Notes: generated from the letters alone by a model not told the origin. A stretch of 61,398 nt of DNA from Phyllobacterium trifolii (GCF_014192095.1 NZ_JACHXN010000031.1:1-61398); one strand, 5' to 3'; positions 8,983 to 17,725 are shown, numbered from the stretch's first letter. Numbers and translations: made by a program.

Positions 8983-9129
8983 CCCCGCAAGCGCACGCTT
9001 TGAATGCTGACCATAGTGGGTCGGCACCCGGCCTGCTTTCGTATTGTGTTTCGGCGGGTCGGGACATCGGGCTTGCCCAAGACGATTCATTAGAGTTTAG
9101 TATTTTGGTCTGGCATCCACCGCTAGACG

Positions 9130-9212
9130 GAGGCTCGGCGGATTTATCCTCCCCGGATAACCGAGCCTCCGGTGATATGCGTTCCGGAGGTTCGAGCTTC
9201 CCTTTTGTTAAA
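9130..9212. repeat. Hairpin repeat, copy 2, with competing upstream stem
   Basis: The same hairpin as at 8932 (CCTCCGG 9166-9172 with CCGGAGG 9184-9190) followed by a T-rich segment. Here the left arm also belongs to a perfect ten-base inverted repeat, GGAGGCTCGG at 9130-9139 with CCGAGCCTCC at 9161-9170. The two stems cannot form together, so the RNA could switch between them. Confidence 0.55.
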
Positions 9213-9215
9213 CAT

Positions 9216-9287
9216 ACAGGCTCCCCCGGATCGGCACGCTTTGCATTCACCCAGGCGGCCAAGGAAGCTGGCAACTATTTCGATTAG
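9216..9287 (+). pseudogene. DUF982 C-terminal remnant
   Basis: A short frame encodes SARFAFTQAAKEAGNYFD and a stop, nearly the same as the C-terminal helix AARFVFIQAAKEGGNYVDE of the intact DUF982 gene at 8305-8616. No start codon or N-terminal domain is joined to it, and upstream is hairpin repeat DNA. It is best read as the leftover of a duplicated DUF982 gene. Confidence 0.7.
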
Positions 9288-9454
9288 CCAAAGCTCCCGC
9301 CTACAGGAAAACTCACAAGGTGTCACCGTAGCAAGCCATGGCGAAGGTCTTGACGACCGTTCGATTTACGGAAAATATTGCCGTAGTGGCGCCCGGTCAT
9401 GTGAGTTAAACTTGACTTATGCAAGCGGTTTGTCGCGATCAATAGGAGTGGCCA

Positions 9455-10999
9455 ATGCCCGCCTCAATCAAGCCGAACATTATCATGATCATGGCCGACG
9501 ACGTAGGCATCTGGAACATCAGTGCCTATCACCGTGGCATGATGGGCGGCGACACACCGAACATCGACCGCCTCGCACGCGAGGGCGCGCTATTCACCGA
9601 TTACTATGGTCAACAATCCTGTACGGCTGGACGCGCAGCGTTCATCACCGGACAGACGCCGTTTCGCACGGGGCTTTTGAAAGTCGGCCTGCCCGCGGCG
9701 AAACAGGGCCTGCAGGATTCCGATCCAACAATCGCGGAATTCCTCAAGCCACTTGGCTACGCGACGGCGCAGATCGGCAAGAACCATCTGGGGGACCGGA
9801 ACGAATACCTACCCACCGTCCATGGTTTCGACGAGTTCCACGGGATCCTCTACCACCTCAATGCGATGGAAGAGCCATACGATCCGCAGTATCCGAAGGA
9901 CGAGAGATTCCGCGAAAGGTTCGGGCCTCGCAATATCGTCCACAGTGTTGCGACCGACGTCGACGATCCAGCAGAGGATCCGCGCTGGGGCCGCGTCGGC
10001 AAGCAGAAGATCACGGACGCAGGACCCCTGCCGCCGCATCCGGGAATGGATCCCGCTGCCAAGGTGAGCATGGAAGACATCGATGCCGATCTGGTGAGGC
10101 GGTCGTGCGACTTCATCGACCGCTCGGTTAAATCGGATAAGCCGTTTTTCCTCTGGCACAACTCCACGCGGTGCCACTCCTTTACGCATCTCTCCAAGCA
10201 GTGGGACGGCAAGACTGGCTTCGGCCTGTTTGCCGATGCGATGGCCGAGCTGGACTGGGTCGTGGGCGAGCTGCTCGCCAAGCTGGACGAACTCGGCATC
10301 GCCGACAACACGATCGTGATGTTCACCAGCGACAACGGGGCGGAAATCTTCAGCTGGCCCGATGGCGGCAACCATCCGTTCCGCGGCGAGAAGGGCACGG
10401 TCTACGAAGGCGGTTTCCGCGTGCCGATGCTCGCCAAGTGGCCTGGTGTCATCAAGCCGGGCACCATCATCAACGACATTATGTCCGCCGAAGATTGGAT
10501 GCCAACGCTCGTCGCGGCCGCTGGCGGCGATCCTGATCTGAAAGAGAAGTTGCTCACCGGCTATCAGGTGGGCGAGAAGACCTTCAGGAACCATCTCGAT
10601 GGCTACAACTTCAAACCATTCTTAGAAGGCAAGGTCGCCGAAAGTCCGCGCCGGGAGTTCTTCTATTTCAGCGACAACGCCGACCTTATGGCGGTGCGTT
10701 ACAACGAGTGGAAGATCACCTTCAAGACTATTGTCGGCAACCTGTTCTCCGGCAAGGAGGACTCGACTAACGTCCCGCTCGTGACCAACCTGCGCGTCGA
10801 TCCGTGGGAGCGATACCAAACCGAGTCGACGTCCTACGGCGAATGGTGGGGCAAGAAACTGTGGGTCATGATGCCCGCCACTATGGTCATGAGTAAGTTC
10901 CTCTCCACCTTCAAGGACTATCCGCCCAGCCAGGTCTCCGGTTCGCTTAGCGTGGAGAAGGCATTGCAGGCGTTACAGGAGGGGGGCAGGAAGAACTGA
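9455..10999 (+). CDS. Sulfatase (arylsulfatase family), CxAxR type
   Basis: A 514-residue type I sulfatase (alkaline-phosphatase superfamily) that hydrolyses a sulfate ester. The N-terminal metal-binding NIIMIMADD is at residues 8-16. The nucleophile motif SCTAGR puts Cys56 in a C-x-A-x-R context rather than the common C-x-P-x-R; it needs conversion to formylglycine. Further family motifs are GYATAQIGKNHLG, FTSDNGAE near residue 290 and HPFRGEKGTVYEGGFRVPM. No signal peptide is visible, so a cytoplasmic location is likely unless the start is misread. An AGGAG site precedes the ATG. A sulfotransferase gene lies 1 kb downstream. Substrate unknown. Confidence 0.9.
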   Translation: MPASIKPNIIMIMADDVGIWNISAYHRGMMGGDTPNIDRLAREGALFTDYYGQQSCTAGRAAFITGQTPFRTGLLKVGLPAAKQGLQDSDPTIAEFLKPLGYATAQIGKNHLGDRNEYLPTVHGFDEFHGILYHLNAMEEPYDPQYPKDERFRERFGPRNIVHSVATDVDDPAEDPRWGRVGKQKITDAGPLPPHPGMDPAAKVSMEDIDADLVRRSCDFIDRSVKSDKPFFLWHNSTRCHSFTHLSKQWDGKTGFGLFADAMAELDWVVGELLAKLDELGIADNTIVMFTSDNGAEIFSWPDGGNHPFRGEKGTVYEGGFRVPMLAKWPGVIKPGTIINDIMSAEDWMPTLVAAAGGDPDLKEKLLTGYQVGEKTFRNHLDGYNFKPFLEGKVAESPRREFFYFSDNADLMAVRYNEWKITFKTIVGNLFSGKEDSTNVPLVTNLRVDPWERYQTESTSYGEWWGKKLWVMMPATMVMSKFLSTFKDYPPSQVSGSLSVEKALQALQEGGRKN

Positions 11000-11121
11000 T
11001 GAAGCTCGCACCGCCGAGCCTCTTTATTTCCGTTCGGAAAGCACGCGGTCATGATGACGAAATTGCAACATTTCTGGATTTTGGGCCTCAATGGCCAATC
11101 AGTTGATGAACTAGCACCGAC

Positions 11122-11295
11122 CTAACGTCTTGACTTGCTAGGAGCTCGGCGGTCCTTCTCGTTCTCCTTCGCATCCGACTTGAATGTCGCATCGCCATCT
11201 TTCTTGCCAGACAGCACGCGTGGATTTGCACTGGAAACTCCGTCGCTGTCGCCCCCATGCTGTGTCTTGGCGAATTGACCTTTGGCATCGGTCAT
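11122..11295 (-). CDS. Small hydrophilic protein, 57 aa
   Basis: A short minus-strand frame starting MTDAKGQFAKTQHGGDSDG and ending in a basic tail (RRAPSKSRR). AAAGGAAA stands eight bases before the ATG, a good ribosome-binding site. The composition (Gly, Asp, Lys, Ser; no hydrophobic core) is typical of the small disordered stress proteins that rhizobia carry in such regions. No family recognised. The overlapping frame at 11088-11288 on the same strand lacks these signals. Confidence 0.5.
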   Translation of the reverse strand: MTDAKGQFAKTQHGGDSDGVSSANPRVLSGKKDGDATFKSDAKENEKDRRAPSKSRR

Positions 11296-11471
11296 GCTGA
11301 TTTCCTTTGACCAAGGAACATCTCCTGCGCCGAAGGGTTCCCTATCGTCATTGAGGAGAAAGTCCTGTGACAGCCGCGGCCTATGATCTTCTTTGGATTA
11401 CGCTTCCCATCCTGGTCTTGGCGTTAATTGCCTCGATACCTCGCGGCGAGCCCCCGATTATCGATTTTGTG

Positions 11472-11687
11472 TCACTCGGCGCGATGGCTCAATAATCTCG
11501 TTACCGCAATTGCCGACCAGCGCAGACCTTCTGGTGGGTGAAATGGAGAAATTTCCAACAGGTTGGCGATCTCCCGAGGCGTCAGTTTCGGATTGTTGGA
11601 TTTCAAACTGGAGACATAACCGGCGACCCTGGTTGCAGTATCGCGCTTGTCCCGCTTGGGCCTGTACCTTTTCCGAGGTTCGTTCAT
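11472..11687 (-). CDS. Small basic protein, HTH-like C-terminus
   Basis: A 71-residue frame (the frame stays open to 11738, and neither start has a clear ribosome-binding site). The N-terminus is very basic (EPRKRYRPKRDKRDTATR). The C-terminus, LTPREIANLLEISPFHPPEG then RWSAIAVTRLL, reads like the HTH found at the end of serine recombinases and in small regulators. It may be a regulator or a fragment of a recombinase. Low to moderate confidence that it is expressed. Confidence 0.4.
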   Translation of the reverse strand: MNEPRKRYRPKRDKRDTATRVAGYVSSLKSNNPKLTPREIANLLEISPFHPPEGLRWSAIAVTRLLSHRAE

Positions 11688-11976
11688 TTTCGACCGATTC
11701 TTGAAGAGAGATTTGATCGGACGGTAGTTGAGTCGCATGGCAGATTAAACCGGTTTTCAGAGAGCTGACTCCTGGCGATTACGAAACAATTTCCTATTTT
11801 CCACACCGATAGAGCAACGCAAGGTCGATCCGGCTCTCCAATTAGTATATATTCGCAGAATTGCTAGCTTGGGGCGGGTTAGCACAGCATTCAGTTATGC
11901 CGCGTGCGCGGCGCAGGGGTTCTCATCAATAGTACGGAGTGAAAATCAACGCCGCCTAGAATAGCGAAGGGGTGCC

Positions 11977-12726
11977 GTGATTATTTCATACCGACACAAA
12001 TTCACCTTTCTTCATTGTCCGAAGACGGCAGGAAGTTCCATCAACATGGCTCTTGTCCCGCATTTGGGACCATTTGATATCCTTCTGGGATCGGAAAAGG
12101 AGCGTGCCGACATAGGCGCGTTCCCAAATTTAAGGGCGCGTTTCGATGCTGTACAGACTCAACGTATGGCGAGCATTCCGGCGGCGCTGGCAATCAACGC
12201 AAAATGGTCAAAGCGTGCAATCGGCCTGCAAAACAAGCGATATCAAGGGGATTTTGGACCGATTGTAGATCATCCGAGCGCGGAACAAGTTCGATCGTTC
12301 GATGAGAAAGCCTGGACGAGCCACTATAAGTTCACCTTCATTCGCAATCCTTATAAAAAGATAGTTTCAATGTACATTTACCTGACTAGGAAGTCCGCTG
12401 AGACCCGCGATCCCTTTTCGGTCTTTGTGCGGAATATGACGGAGAGGAGGGGTTCGTTCGCGGCTTGGCATCATCTGATGGATTCTTGGCCGATTTACAC
12501 CATCAATGATCGCGTAGCGGTCGACTTTATAGGACGCCACGAGACCCTTGCGACCGATTTCAACTCATTGTGTGATCAACTCAATATATCTCAACCGAAG
12601 CTCGGTGCGGCCAAGGTTGCTCAGAAATATGATTTCCGCGAATTCTACGATGCAGAAACACGCAATATGGTGCATCGCCATTGCGAACGCGAGATCGATC
12701 ACTTCGGCTATAGATTTGACGATTGA
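11977..12726 (+). CDS. Sulfotransferase family protein
   Basis: A 249-residue PAPS-dependent sulfotransferase of the membrane-bound/Golgi (sulfotransferase-2) type. The 5'-phosphosulfate loop is HCPKTAGSS (residues 13-21), and the 3'-phosphate-binding strand-helix is FTFIRNPYKKIVSMY near residue 125. It uses a GTG start preceded by AAGGGG. Acceptors in rhizobia include glycolipids, exopolysaccharide and Nod factors; none can be chosen here. Its flanks look more AT-rich than the sulfatase upstream and it stands alone between gene-poor stretches, consistent with acquisition by transfer. 11739-11976 contains no gene. Confidence 0.85.
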   Translation: MIISYRHKFTFLHCPKTAGSSINMALVPHLGPFDILLGSEKERADIGAFPNLRARFDAVQTQRMASIPAALAINAKWSKRAIGLQNKRYQGDFGPIVDHPSAEQVRSFDEKAWTSHYKFTFIRNPYKKIVSMYIYLTRKSAETRDPFSVFVRNMTERRGSFAAWHHLMDSWPIYTINDRVAVDFIGRHETLATDFNSLCDQLNISQPKLGAAKVAQKYDFREFYDAETRNMVHRHCEREIDHFGYRFDD

Positions 12727-12789
12727 AGAAGCTCGACTTTATACGTTGCGTTAAAGCACCAGATCGTAACAGTTATCGACCGCAAAGGA

Positions 12790-13330
12790 TTGGGGCGAAC
12801 GGCTTTTGTGGAGTGGCTGAAGCCCGAGTATAAGACGCTCATGGATTAATGGTATTCCAGGGCCGGCCGCGTTTTGCCGCCCAAGCATTAAATTCACCGT
12901 TTTCTCCGCCGTCTCCAGAGCGTTTGAAGAGATCAACAGCATCCTTGTGCGCCGACACCTGCCAGAATGATACTGTTCGTTGAAATCGTTGCCTGCAGAC
13001 CGTTCAACTTTTCCCGCATTTGCTTTTACGAGTCCGACATGGATGTCGGCGGTGTCACTTTGACTTGTCCAATTTGAATTAATTTGCTTCACCTCATCGG
13101 TTGTCTTTTGGTGGTCGGCAATCATTTCTTCGCGAATGCGTTTGTGGGCGCGTCAGCTCGTTCTGCAGCAAGCTTGTTGGACTCGATCTCAAACATATCG
13201 CTTGCGCCACCTGCCAAACAAAGGCTTCCGTGGTCGGCGCTACACCGATCAACGAATTCACTCCTGGCTTTTCCGTGGCGGACTGGGCAACCGCAGGTGA
13301 GGAAAGTATCAGCACGGCGGCAGTTTAGAC
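12790..13330 (-). pseudogene. Frameshifted DUF4142 (putative periplasmic) gene
   Basis: Pieces of a DUF4142 protein follow one another in different minus-strand frames. First comes the end of a signal peptide and mature start (SSPAVAQSATEKPGVNSLIG, APTTEAF). Then, after a frameshift near 13200, come the segment around MIADHQKTTDEVKQ and NDFNEQYHSG. After a second shift near 12955 comes VSAHKDAVDLFKRSGDGGE ending at a stop near 12835. DUF4142 proteins are ferritin-like helical periplasmic proteins. At least two frameshifts make this a pseudogene unless sequencing errors are involved. Confidence 0.75.
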
Positions 13331-13360
13331 AAACTGTTCATGTTCGCACTCTTTGGAGAG

Positions 13361-13390
13361 GTTTGCGGCCGGGCGAATCCGGCCGCAAAC
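13361..13390 (-). terminator. Strong GC hairpin after KGG-repeat gene
   Basis: A perfect 12-base inverted repeat (GTTTGCGGCCGG with CCGGCCGCAAAC, six-base loop) starts 13 bases past the stop of the KGG-repeat gene. There is no long T-run, so it may end or merely stabilise the message. Confidence 0.5.
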
Positions 13391-13402
13391 TTACCGTTAG
13401 TT

Positions 13403-13771
13403 TCAGCTCTGACCACCTTTTCGACCCGCTTCACGCGCTCGCTCCGGATCATCTGCAAAATTTCCACCGCGTTGCTGGCTGCTTTCGTCGGTTTCAGCCG
13501 ACTGTTGGCCGCCGCTGCGGTTTCCGCCGGACTGCTGTCCGCCCTGACGGCCAGCTTCAGCCGCCCGATCGGGATCATTCTCGAAGCTGCCACCGGACTG
13601 CTGGCCACCGCTTCTGCCGGCCTCGGCTGCCCGCTGCGGATCGTTCTTGAAATTACCACCAGACTGCTGTCCGCCTTCACTGGCGATTTCCCGCTGTTTG
13701 TCATCATCCATCGACGCAAATCCGCGGTCTGAACCGCCACCCTGCTGTTCGCGATTGTTGTTGTTCGGCAT
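13403..13771 (-). CDS. KGG-repeat stress-induced protein
   Basis: A 122-residue hydrophilic Gly/Gln-rich protein built of repeated units of the form GGQQSGGxFxNDPxRAAEAG, ending in a KGG box (REAGRKGGQS). This is the con-10/YciG-like KGG family of stress-induced proteins found in rhizobia, enterobacteria and fungi. Four or five imperfect units can be counted and one is shortened (GGNRSGGQQSAETDE). No enzyme motif or membrane segment. A short 5' sequence GGAGGAAAG precedes the ATG. Expression in stationary or desiccation stress is likely by family. Confidence 0.82.
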   Translation of the reverse strand: MPNNNNREQQGGGSDRGFASMDDDKQREIASEGGQQSGGNFKNDPQRAAEAGRSGGQQSGGSFENDPDRAAEAGRQGGQQSGGNRSGGQQSAETDESSQQRGGNFADDPERAREAGRKGGQS

Positions 13772-14019
13772 AACTTTCCTCCATTGGTTTCAGGTTAACC
13801 CCGTTGCCCGCACAAACAGGTTTTTGCCGCAATGGTTCCCTGAAATTTTTGTAATTTTAAAACTGTGCGGTAGATGACAAAACAAGGCTCGTCGCGCTTA
13901 AAGTTTGAAAGTCGGACTGTGTTCACCCGTCGCTGCATAACGATAAAGGGCAGCGATGACGGAACAAAAATAGCAAGCGCGCTTTCTCTAGGGCACCACC
14001 CCAAATGCAGGAGGCGACC

Positions 14020-14334
14020 ATGCCAAGAGGCGACAAATCCAAATATACCGACAAGCAGGAGCGCAAAGCAGATCACATTGCCGAAGGCTATGAAAAACGC
14101 GGCGTTTCGGATTCGGAAGCGGAACGGCGCGCCTGGGCGACGGTCAACAAGGAGAGCGGAGGCGGCAACAAATCAGGTTCAGGACGCGGCAAGAAGGACA
14201 CCCACGAGTCTTCCGAGAAAGGTGGTCGTAAAGGCGGAGCAGCTGCATCCAGCCGATCTGCAGCTCAACGATCGGCTTCGGCGAAAAAAGCTGCAGCGAC
14301 CCGCAAGCGGAACGCAGAACACGCTGGGCACTAG
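14020..14334 (+). CDS. Plasmid-stabilisation-like basic protein
   Basis: A 104-residue basic protein with the N-terminus PRGDKSKYTDKQERKADHIA and EAERRAWATVNKESGG, matching small proteins labelled plasmid stabilisation protein in many Proteobacteria. The C-terminus is Lys/Ala-rich and histone-H1-like (ASAKKAAATRKRN). The ATG at 14020 has AGGAGG seven bases upstream, which favours it over the ATG at 14005. Its real job is not established, and DNA binding by the tail is plausible. It neighbours the KGG stress gene on the opposite strand. Confidence 0.75.
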   Translation: MPRGDKSKYTDKQERKADHIAEGYEKRGVSDSEAERRAWATVNKESGGGNKSGSGRGKKDTHESSEKGGRKGGAAASSRSAAQRSASAKKAAATRKRNAEHAGH

Positions 14335-15086
14335 CGTGCCAGATGTTGCTAAGCGTTGGTGCCTAGACTTTGCGCAATGGGTGGTAAGCCCATTATGCCA
14401 TTGGGCGAGACCAGCGAAATTGCCGCATCTATGACCCCCTTTGGGCCAAGCGGTCTATAATGCGATACGGCGATACGGCGAAAAATATAAACACCGCGAA
14501 AACGACGGGGGTGAATGATGCCCTCGAATATGGTGGGTGCGGCGGCATGCCGCTATTTTCGCAATTCCTCAGACTTGAATTGGGGCAAAGCGGCAGTTCG
14601 AATCCGACTGCTGCAGTGGCAATGCCTTTTGAGGTGCTGCAAGTACGCCAGACCCAGACATCACGGCAGCCGACTTAAACGTCTGCTTTCGCAGGGCGGT
14701 TCTTGAAAGCTGCCTGACCGGAATCGGCCCCGAAGCTGGCGTTTGGCGATTGTGGCGCGACTGACCGCTTCGCGCCCGCATGTCGGCCGTTGGGTGAGTT
14801 TTGCCACCGCCTGAAAGCAGACATTGCCGACGACCACGCTGAGGTCGCGGTTGCGCCAAAACGAGACGCCAGCCACATTTGGCAAAACACCCAGATATGC
14901 TTTGTAGACTGTGTACATTACGCCGAAGTCGAGGTGCTACGTTGACGAAATGGATAGTGCCAGCGAGACAACGCAGCCAATCACAACGTGCCATGTACAG
15001 AGACCGTCGCACGCTCCAAGGTGATGAAACGTGAGCTCTCGCAAAAAATCGCAACCGCGAGGCGGTACGTCGGGGGAGGCACGGGT
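14335..15086. other. Gene-poor stretch with dispersed repeat, copy 2
   Basis: No supportable gene. Positions 14721-14792 match the repeat at 3081-3152. The frames that cross this stretch on both strands are short and have no recognisable content. Confidence 0.6.
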
Positions 15087-16127
15087 TCAGTCTCTTTGGG
15101 AGACTTTCGAAAGCGGTCCACTGACAACGCACCGCATTCCGCCAGGCTCAAAAGTTACGATCGGCTTTTCTCCAAACACAGCCGTCAGCGCCGAGCGGAT
15201 GTAGCGGGTGCCATAACCGACTCGGGTGGGCGCAGTCACAGTGATTCCACCCATCTCCACCCACTCAAGCCTTAACATCGGCTGCTCGGAGGCAGATACT
15301 TTCCATATCACCCGTATCTGTCCTTCTGCAGTGGACAGCGCACCATACTTCAGAGCATTGGTGACAAGTTCATGTAGGCAGAGAGCTAACGTGGTCCCAG
15401 CCTCTCGGGTGAGCATGAGATCAGGCCCTTCGACATAAAACCTGTTCGTCCCATCGGCACGATAAGGCTCCAGGGTGAGGTTCACTATGCCTCTCAGTGC
15501 AACGGCATCGCCTCCTGCTTCGAATACTGCGGAGTGGACGCTGGCTAGCGCCCCCAGCCGGCCTTCAAAATCTGCGGTGAGAGCATCGATCGTGTCCGCA
15601 CCGCGACGGGTCATGCGAAAAATCGATGTCACGCTGGCCAGGATATTCTTGACGCGGTGGTTGAGTTCGAGCCGAAGCTCCCTTTCCCGCTCGATGGAGT
15701 CTCTGACTTCCCGCTGGCGCAACCGGACAAGGAGAGCAGACTGAATGCCGCTCACAAGCTCCAGGGAAGCGACGGGTCTTTGAATGAACAGCTGGCGTGA
15801 CCGTGGCCATCGCCTGTCCAATTCCGCTCGGATTCGCGACTGCTGTGCTGATCGGTCCAACAGCACGAAAATTGGCAAGTCCGACCAGTTTGGTTGTGTG
15901 GTCAAATGGTTTGCGATGGCCTCGATCGTCGGAGGATTCAGGGACTCGTGGGTGGCAATGATCACGCCGGGCGATTCCGGAAGCTTCCGCACCAGATCAT
16001 CCGTATCGGCACAGGCCCTGACGACCATGCCATGCTCCACGAGCAACATCTCGATATAGGCTGCGTCTTTCCTGTAGGGTGCCAGGACAAGCACCCAGTC
16101 AAGTTCGCCGTGATTGCCGGCGTCCAT
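15087..16127 (-). CDS. HWE-family histidine kinase with degenerate receiver domain
   Basis: A 346-residue cytoplasmic kinase. Residues 10-125 have a receiver-like layout, but the position expected for the phospho-accepting Asp reads GVIIATHES, so this domain is probably not phosphorylated. The kinase core has His near residue 157 in LELNHRVKNILASV, N-box LHELVTNALKYG and the W-x-E segment LRLEWVEMGG, as in the HWE family. Its start overlaps the stop of the kaiC-like gene (TAATG), so the two are translationally coupled. A single-domain receiver lies upstream of kaiC. Together they look like a complete signalling unit. Confidence 0.9.
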   Translation of the reverse strand: MDAGNHGELDWVLVLAPYRKDAAYIEMLLVEHGMVVRACADTDDLVRKLPESPGVIIATHESLNPPTIEAIANHLTTQPNWSDLPIFVLLDRSAQQSRIRAELDRRWPRSRQLFIQRPVASLELVSGIQSALLVRLRQREVRDSIERERELRLELNHRVKNILASVTSIFRMTRRGADTIDALTADFEGRLGALASVHSAVFEAGGDAVALRGIVNLTLEPYRADGTNRFYVEGPDLMLTREAGTTLALCLHELVTNALKYGALSTAEGQIRVIWKVSASEQPMLRLEWVEMGGITVTAPTRVGYGTRYIRSALTAVFGEKPIVTFEPGGMRCVVSGPLSKVSQRD

Positions 16128-17689
16128 TACGCCTCTGGCAGCGGGTTGTACGCTACAACGGTAACACCAGAGCTCTCAATCAAGAGCTCCCTGACGTCCA
16201 GGTCATGTGGGCCGTGCCGCTTCTTGACGACCGTGATGCTGCGTCTGAGCTTTCCTTCGTGCTCGGAAATTCTGAGAAGCAGGACAGTGTCTCCAAGGAA
16301 GCTGACATCGACGTCAATGCCAACATTTTGCCCGAGCAAACCGTGTTGCGCGACGATCAACATGGTCAGTACGCCCGATCGGGCGAGATATTTCAGCAAA
16401 GACTGGATATCGCGCACGGCCTTCTCGCGGTGCGGCAGTGAATTCAGATATCCGGTGAAGCTGTCGATCACCACAACGCGCGACTTTTCCCTGGTGACCA
16501 CCTCTTGCGCGATCTTGCCAAATTCGCCGGGCGATATTTCGTTGGGATTGAAATCCCGTATGATCAGTTGGCCATCCTTGTGGAACTGGCGCAGGTCCAT
16601 GCCAAGTCCCTCGGAACGCCGGAAAAACGTTTCCAATCTTTCCTCAAACAGAAAGAGCGCAACGCTCTCGCCCCGTTTCAATGCAGCTGTCGCGTAGAGC
16701 GATGACATGGTGGATTTGCCGGTCCCCGACTGGCCGATCACAAGCGTCGTCGTTCCCGACTCCTGTCCGCCGCCAAACATTTCATCGAGGGCTGTAACGC
16801 CCGACTTGATCAGCTGCGGTTTGACTGTTTCGGATGCGGCGCCGGGAATTATCCTTGGGTAGATGATAACCCCCTCTCCTTCCCGTATTGCCATATCATG
16901 ATAGCCGTCGGCAACGGGAACGCCGCGCATCTTGCTTACCTCGACCCGGCGACGGACCCCGCCATATTCCTCGAGCGATTTGTCGAAGCGGATGACACCA
17001 TGGGCAATCCCCTCGACCTCCTCGCCGCTGCGCTCAACTGAGCCGTTCGTCTGTGTATCCAGTAGCAAGGCCACCACCTGCCGCTGCGCCAGGAAAGACT
17101 TAAAACCCAACAGTTCTCGTCTAAAGCGCGGGGAATCTCCTGTGATGAGGCGGATTTCCAGAAGCGAGTCATAGACAAGCCTGTGGGGCTTGTGATCTTC
17201 AATTGCCTGCTCAACGGCTTTCCGGGTTTCGTCGAGCCGGAGCTCCGTGGTTTGAAAGATCGTTTGATCTGAAGCGCCATTCACAGCATCGGACGCCGAC
17301 AACTCCTCAACTCTGATACCCTTGAGGCTCCAGCCGTGAGAAATGGCGATCGATTCAAGCTCTGCCGCGGTCTGAGAGAGACTGACGTAAAGGCAGCGTT
17401 CCCCGGCCTCGACGCCCGCGAGCAGGAACTGTAGCGCTGCTGTGGTCTTGCCCGATCCGGGAGCACCTTGCAGGATATAAAAATTGGAAGAAGGCAAGCC
17501 GCCTCGGAGGATTTCATCCAGCCCGGCAATGCCGGCTTTCACGACAGATTGTTTTTTACGCGTGACCATGTCGATCGAATCCATTTGGTTGAAATCAAGT
17601 GAGGGGAGACGCCAGACGGCTGCTGCAAACGCTTCCGCTTTATATTCCACATTGACCATCGTCAACATCGCGATCGACGGCATCCGCAT
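16127..17689 (-). CDS. KaiC-like double RecA-domain ATPase
   Basis: A 520-residue tandem-ATPase of the KaiC family without KaiA or KaiB nearby. Domain 1 has Walker A GAPGSGKT (75-82) and domain 2 GQSGTGKST (319-327). The catalytic glutamate pair is intact in domain 2 (LFLFEERLE) but is replaced in domain 1 (YVSLSQTAAEL), so ATPase use is probably lopsided. At the place of the two KaiC phosphosites domain 2 reads DVSFLGD, keeping the Ser but not the Thr. The true start may be downstream of the one listed (ATG at 17578 or 17569); no start has a good ribosome-binding site. Coupled to the HWE kinase gene by TAATG. Confidence 0.9.
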   Translation of the reverse strand: MRMPSIAMLTMVNVEYKAEAFAAAVWRLPSLDFNQMDSIDMVTRKKQSVVKAGIAGLDEILRGGLPSSNFYILQGAPGSGKTTAALQFLLAGVEAGERCLYVSLSQTAAELESIAISHGWSLKGIRVEELSASDAVNGASDQTIFQTTELRLDETRKAVEQAIEDHKPHRLVYDSLLEIRLITGDSPRFRRELLGFKSFLAQRQVVALLLDTQTNGSVERSGEEVEGIAHGVIRFDKSLEEYGGVRRRVEVSKMRGVPVADGYHDMAIREGEGVIIYPRIIPGAASETVKPQLIKSGVTALDEMFGGGQESGTTTLVIGQSGTGKSTMSSLYATAALKRGESVALFLFEERLETFFRRSEGLGMDLRQFHKDGQLIIRDFNPNEISPGEFGKIAQEVVTREKSRVVVIDSFTGYLNSLPHREKAVRDIQSLLKYLARSGVLTMLIVAQHGLLGQNVGIDVDVSFLGDTVLLLRISEHEGKLRRSITVVKKRHGPHDLDVRELLIESSGVTVVAYNPLPEA

Positions 17690-17725
17690 TCACACGACCC
17701 TCAAGTCGCTATACAGCCACCTCCA

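Noticed and set aside
9809..10594. 261-codon minus-strand frame inside the sulfatase gene
   Set aside because: Antisense shadow of a clearly recognised sulfatase; high-GC codon use opens such frames.
14560..14610. Sequence AGTTCGAATCC resembling the T-arm of a tRNA
   Set aside because: No matching acceptor, D or anticodon stems could be placed around it on either strand.
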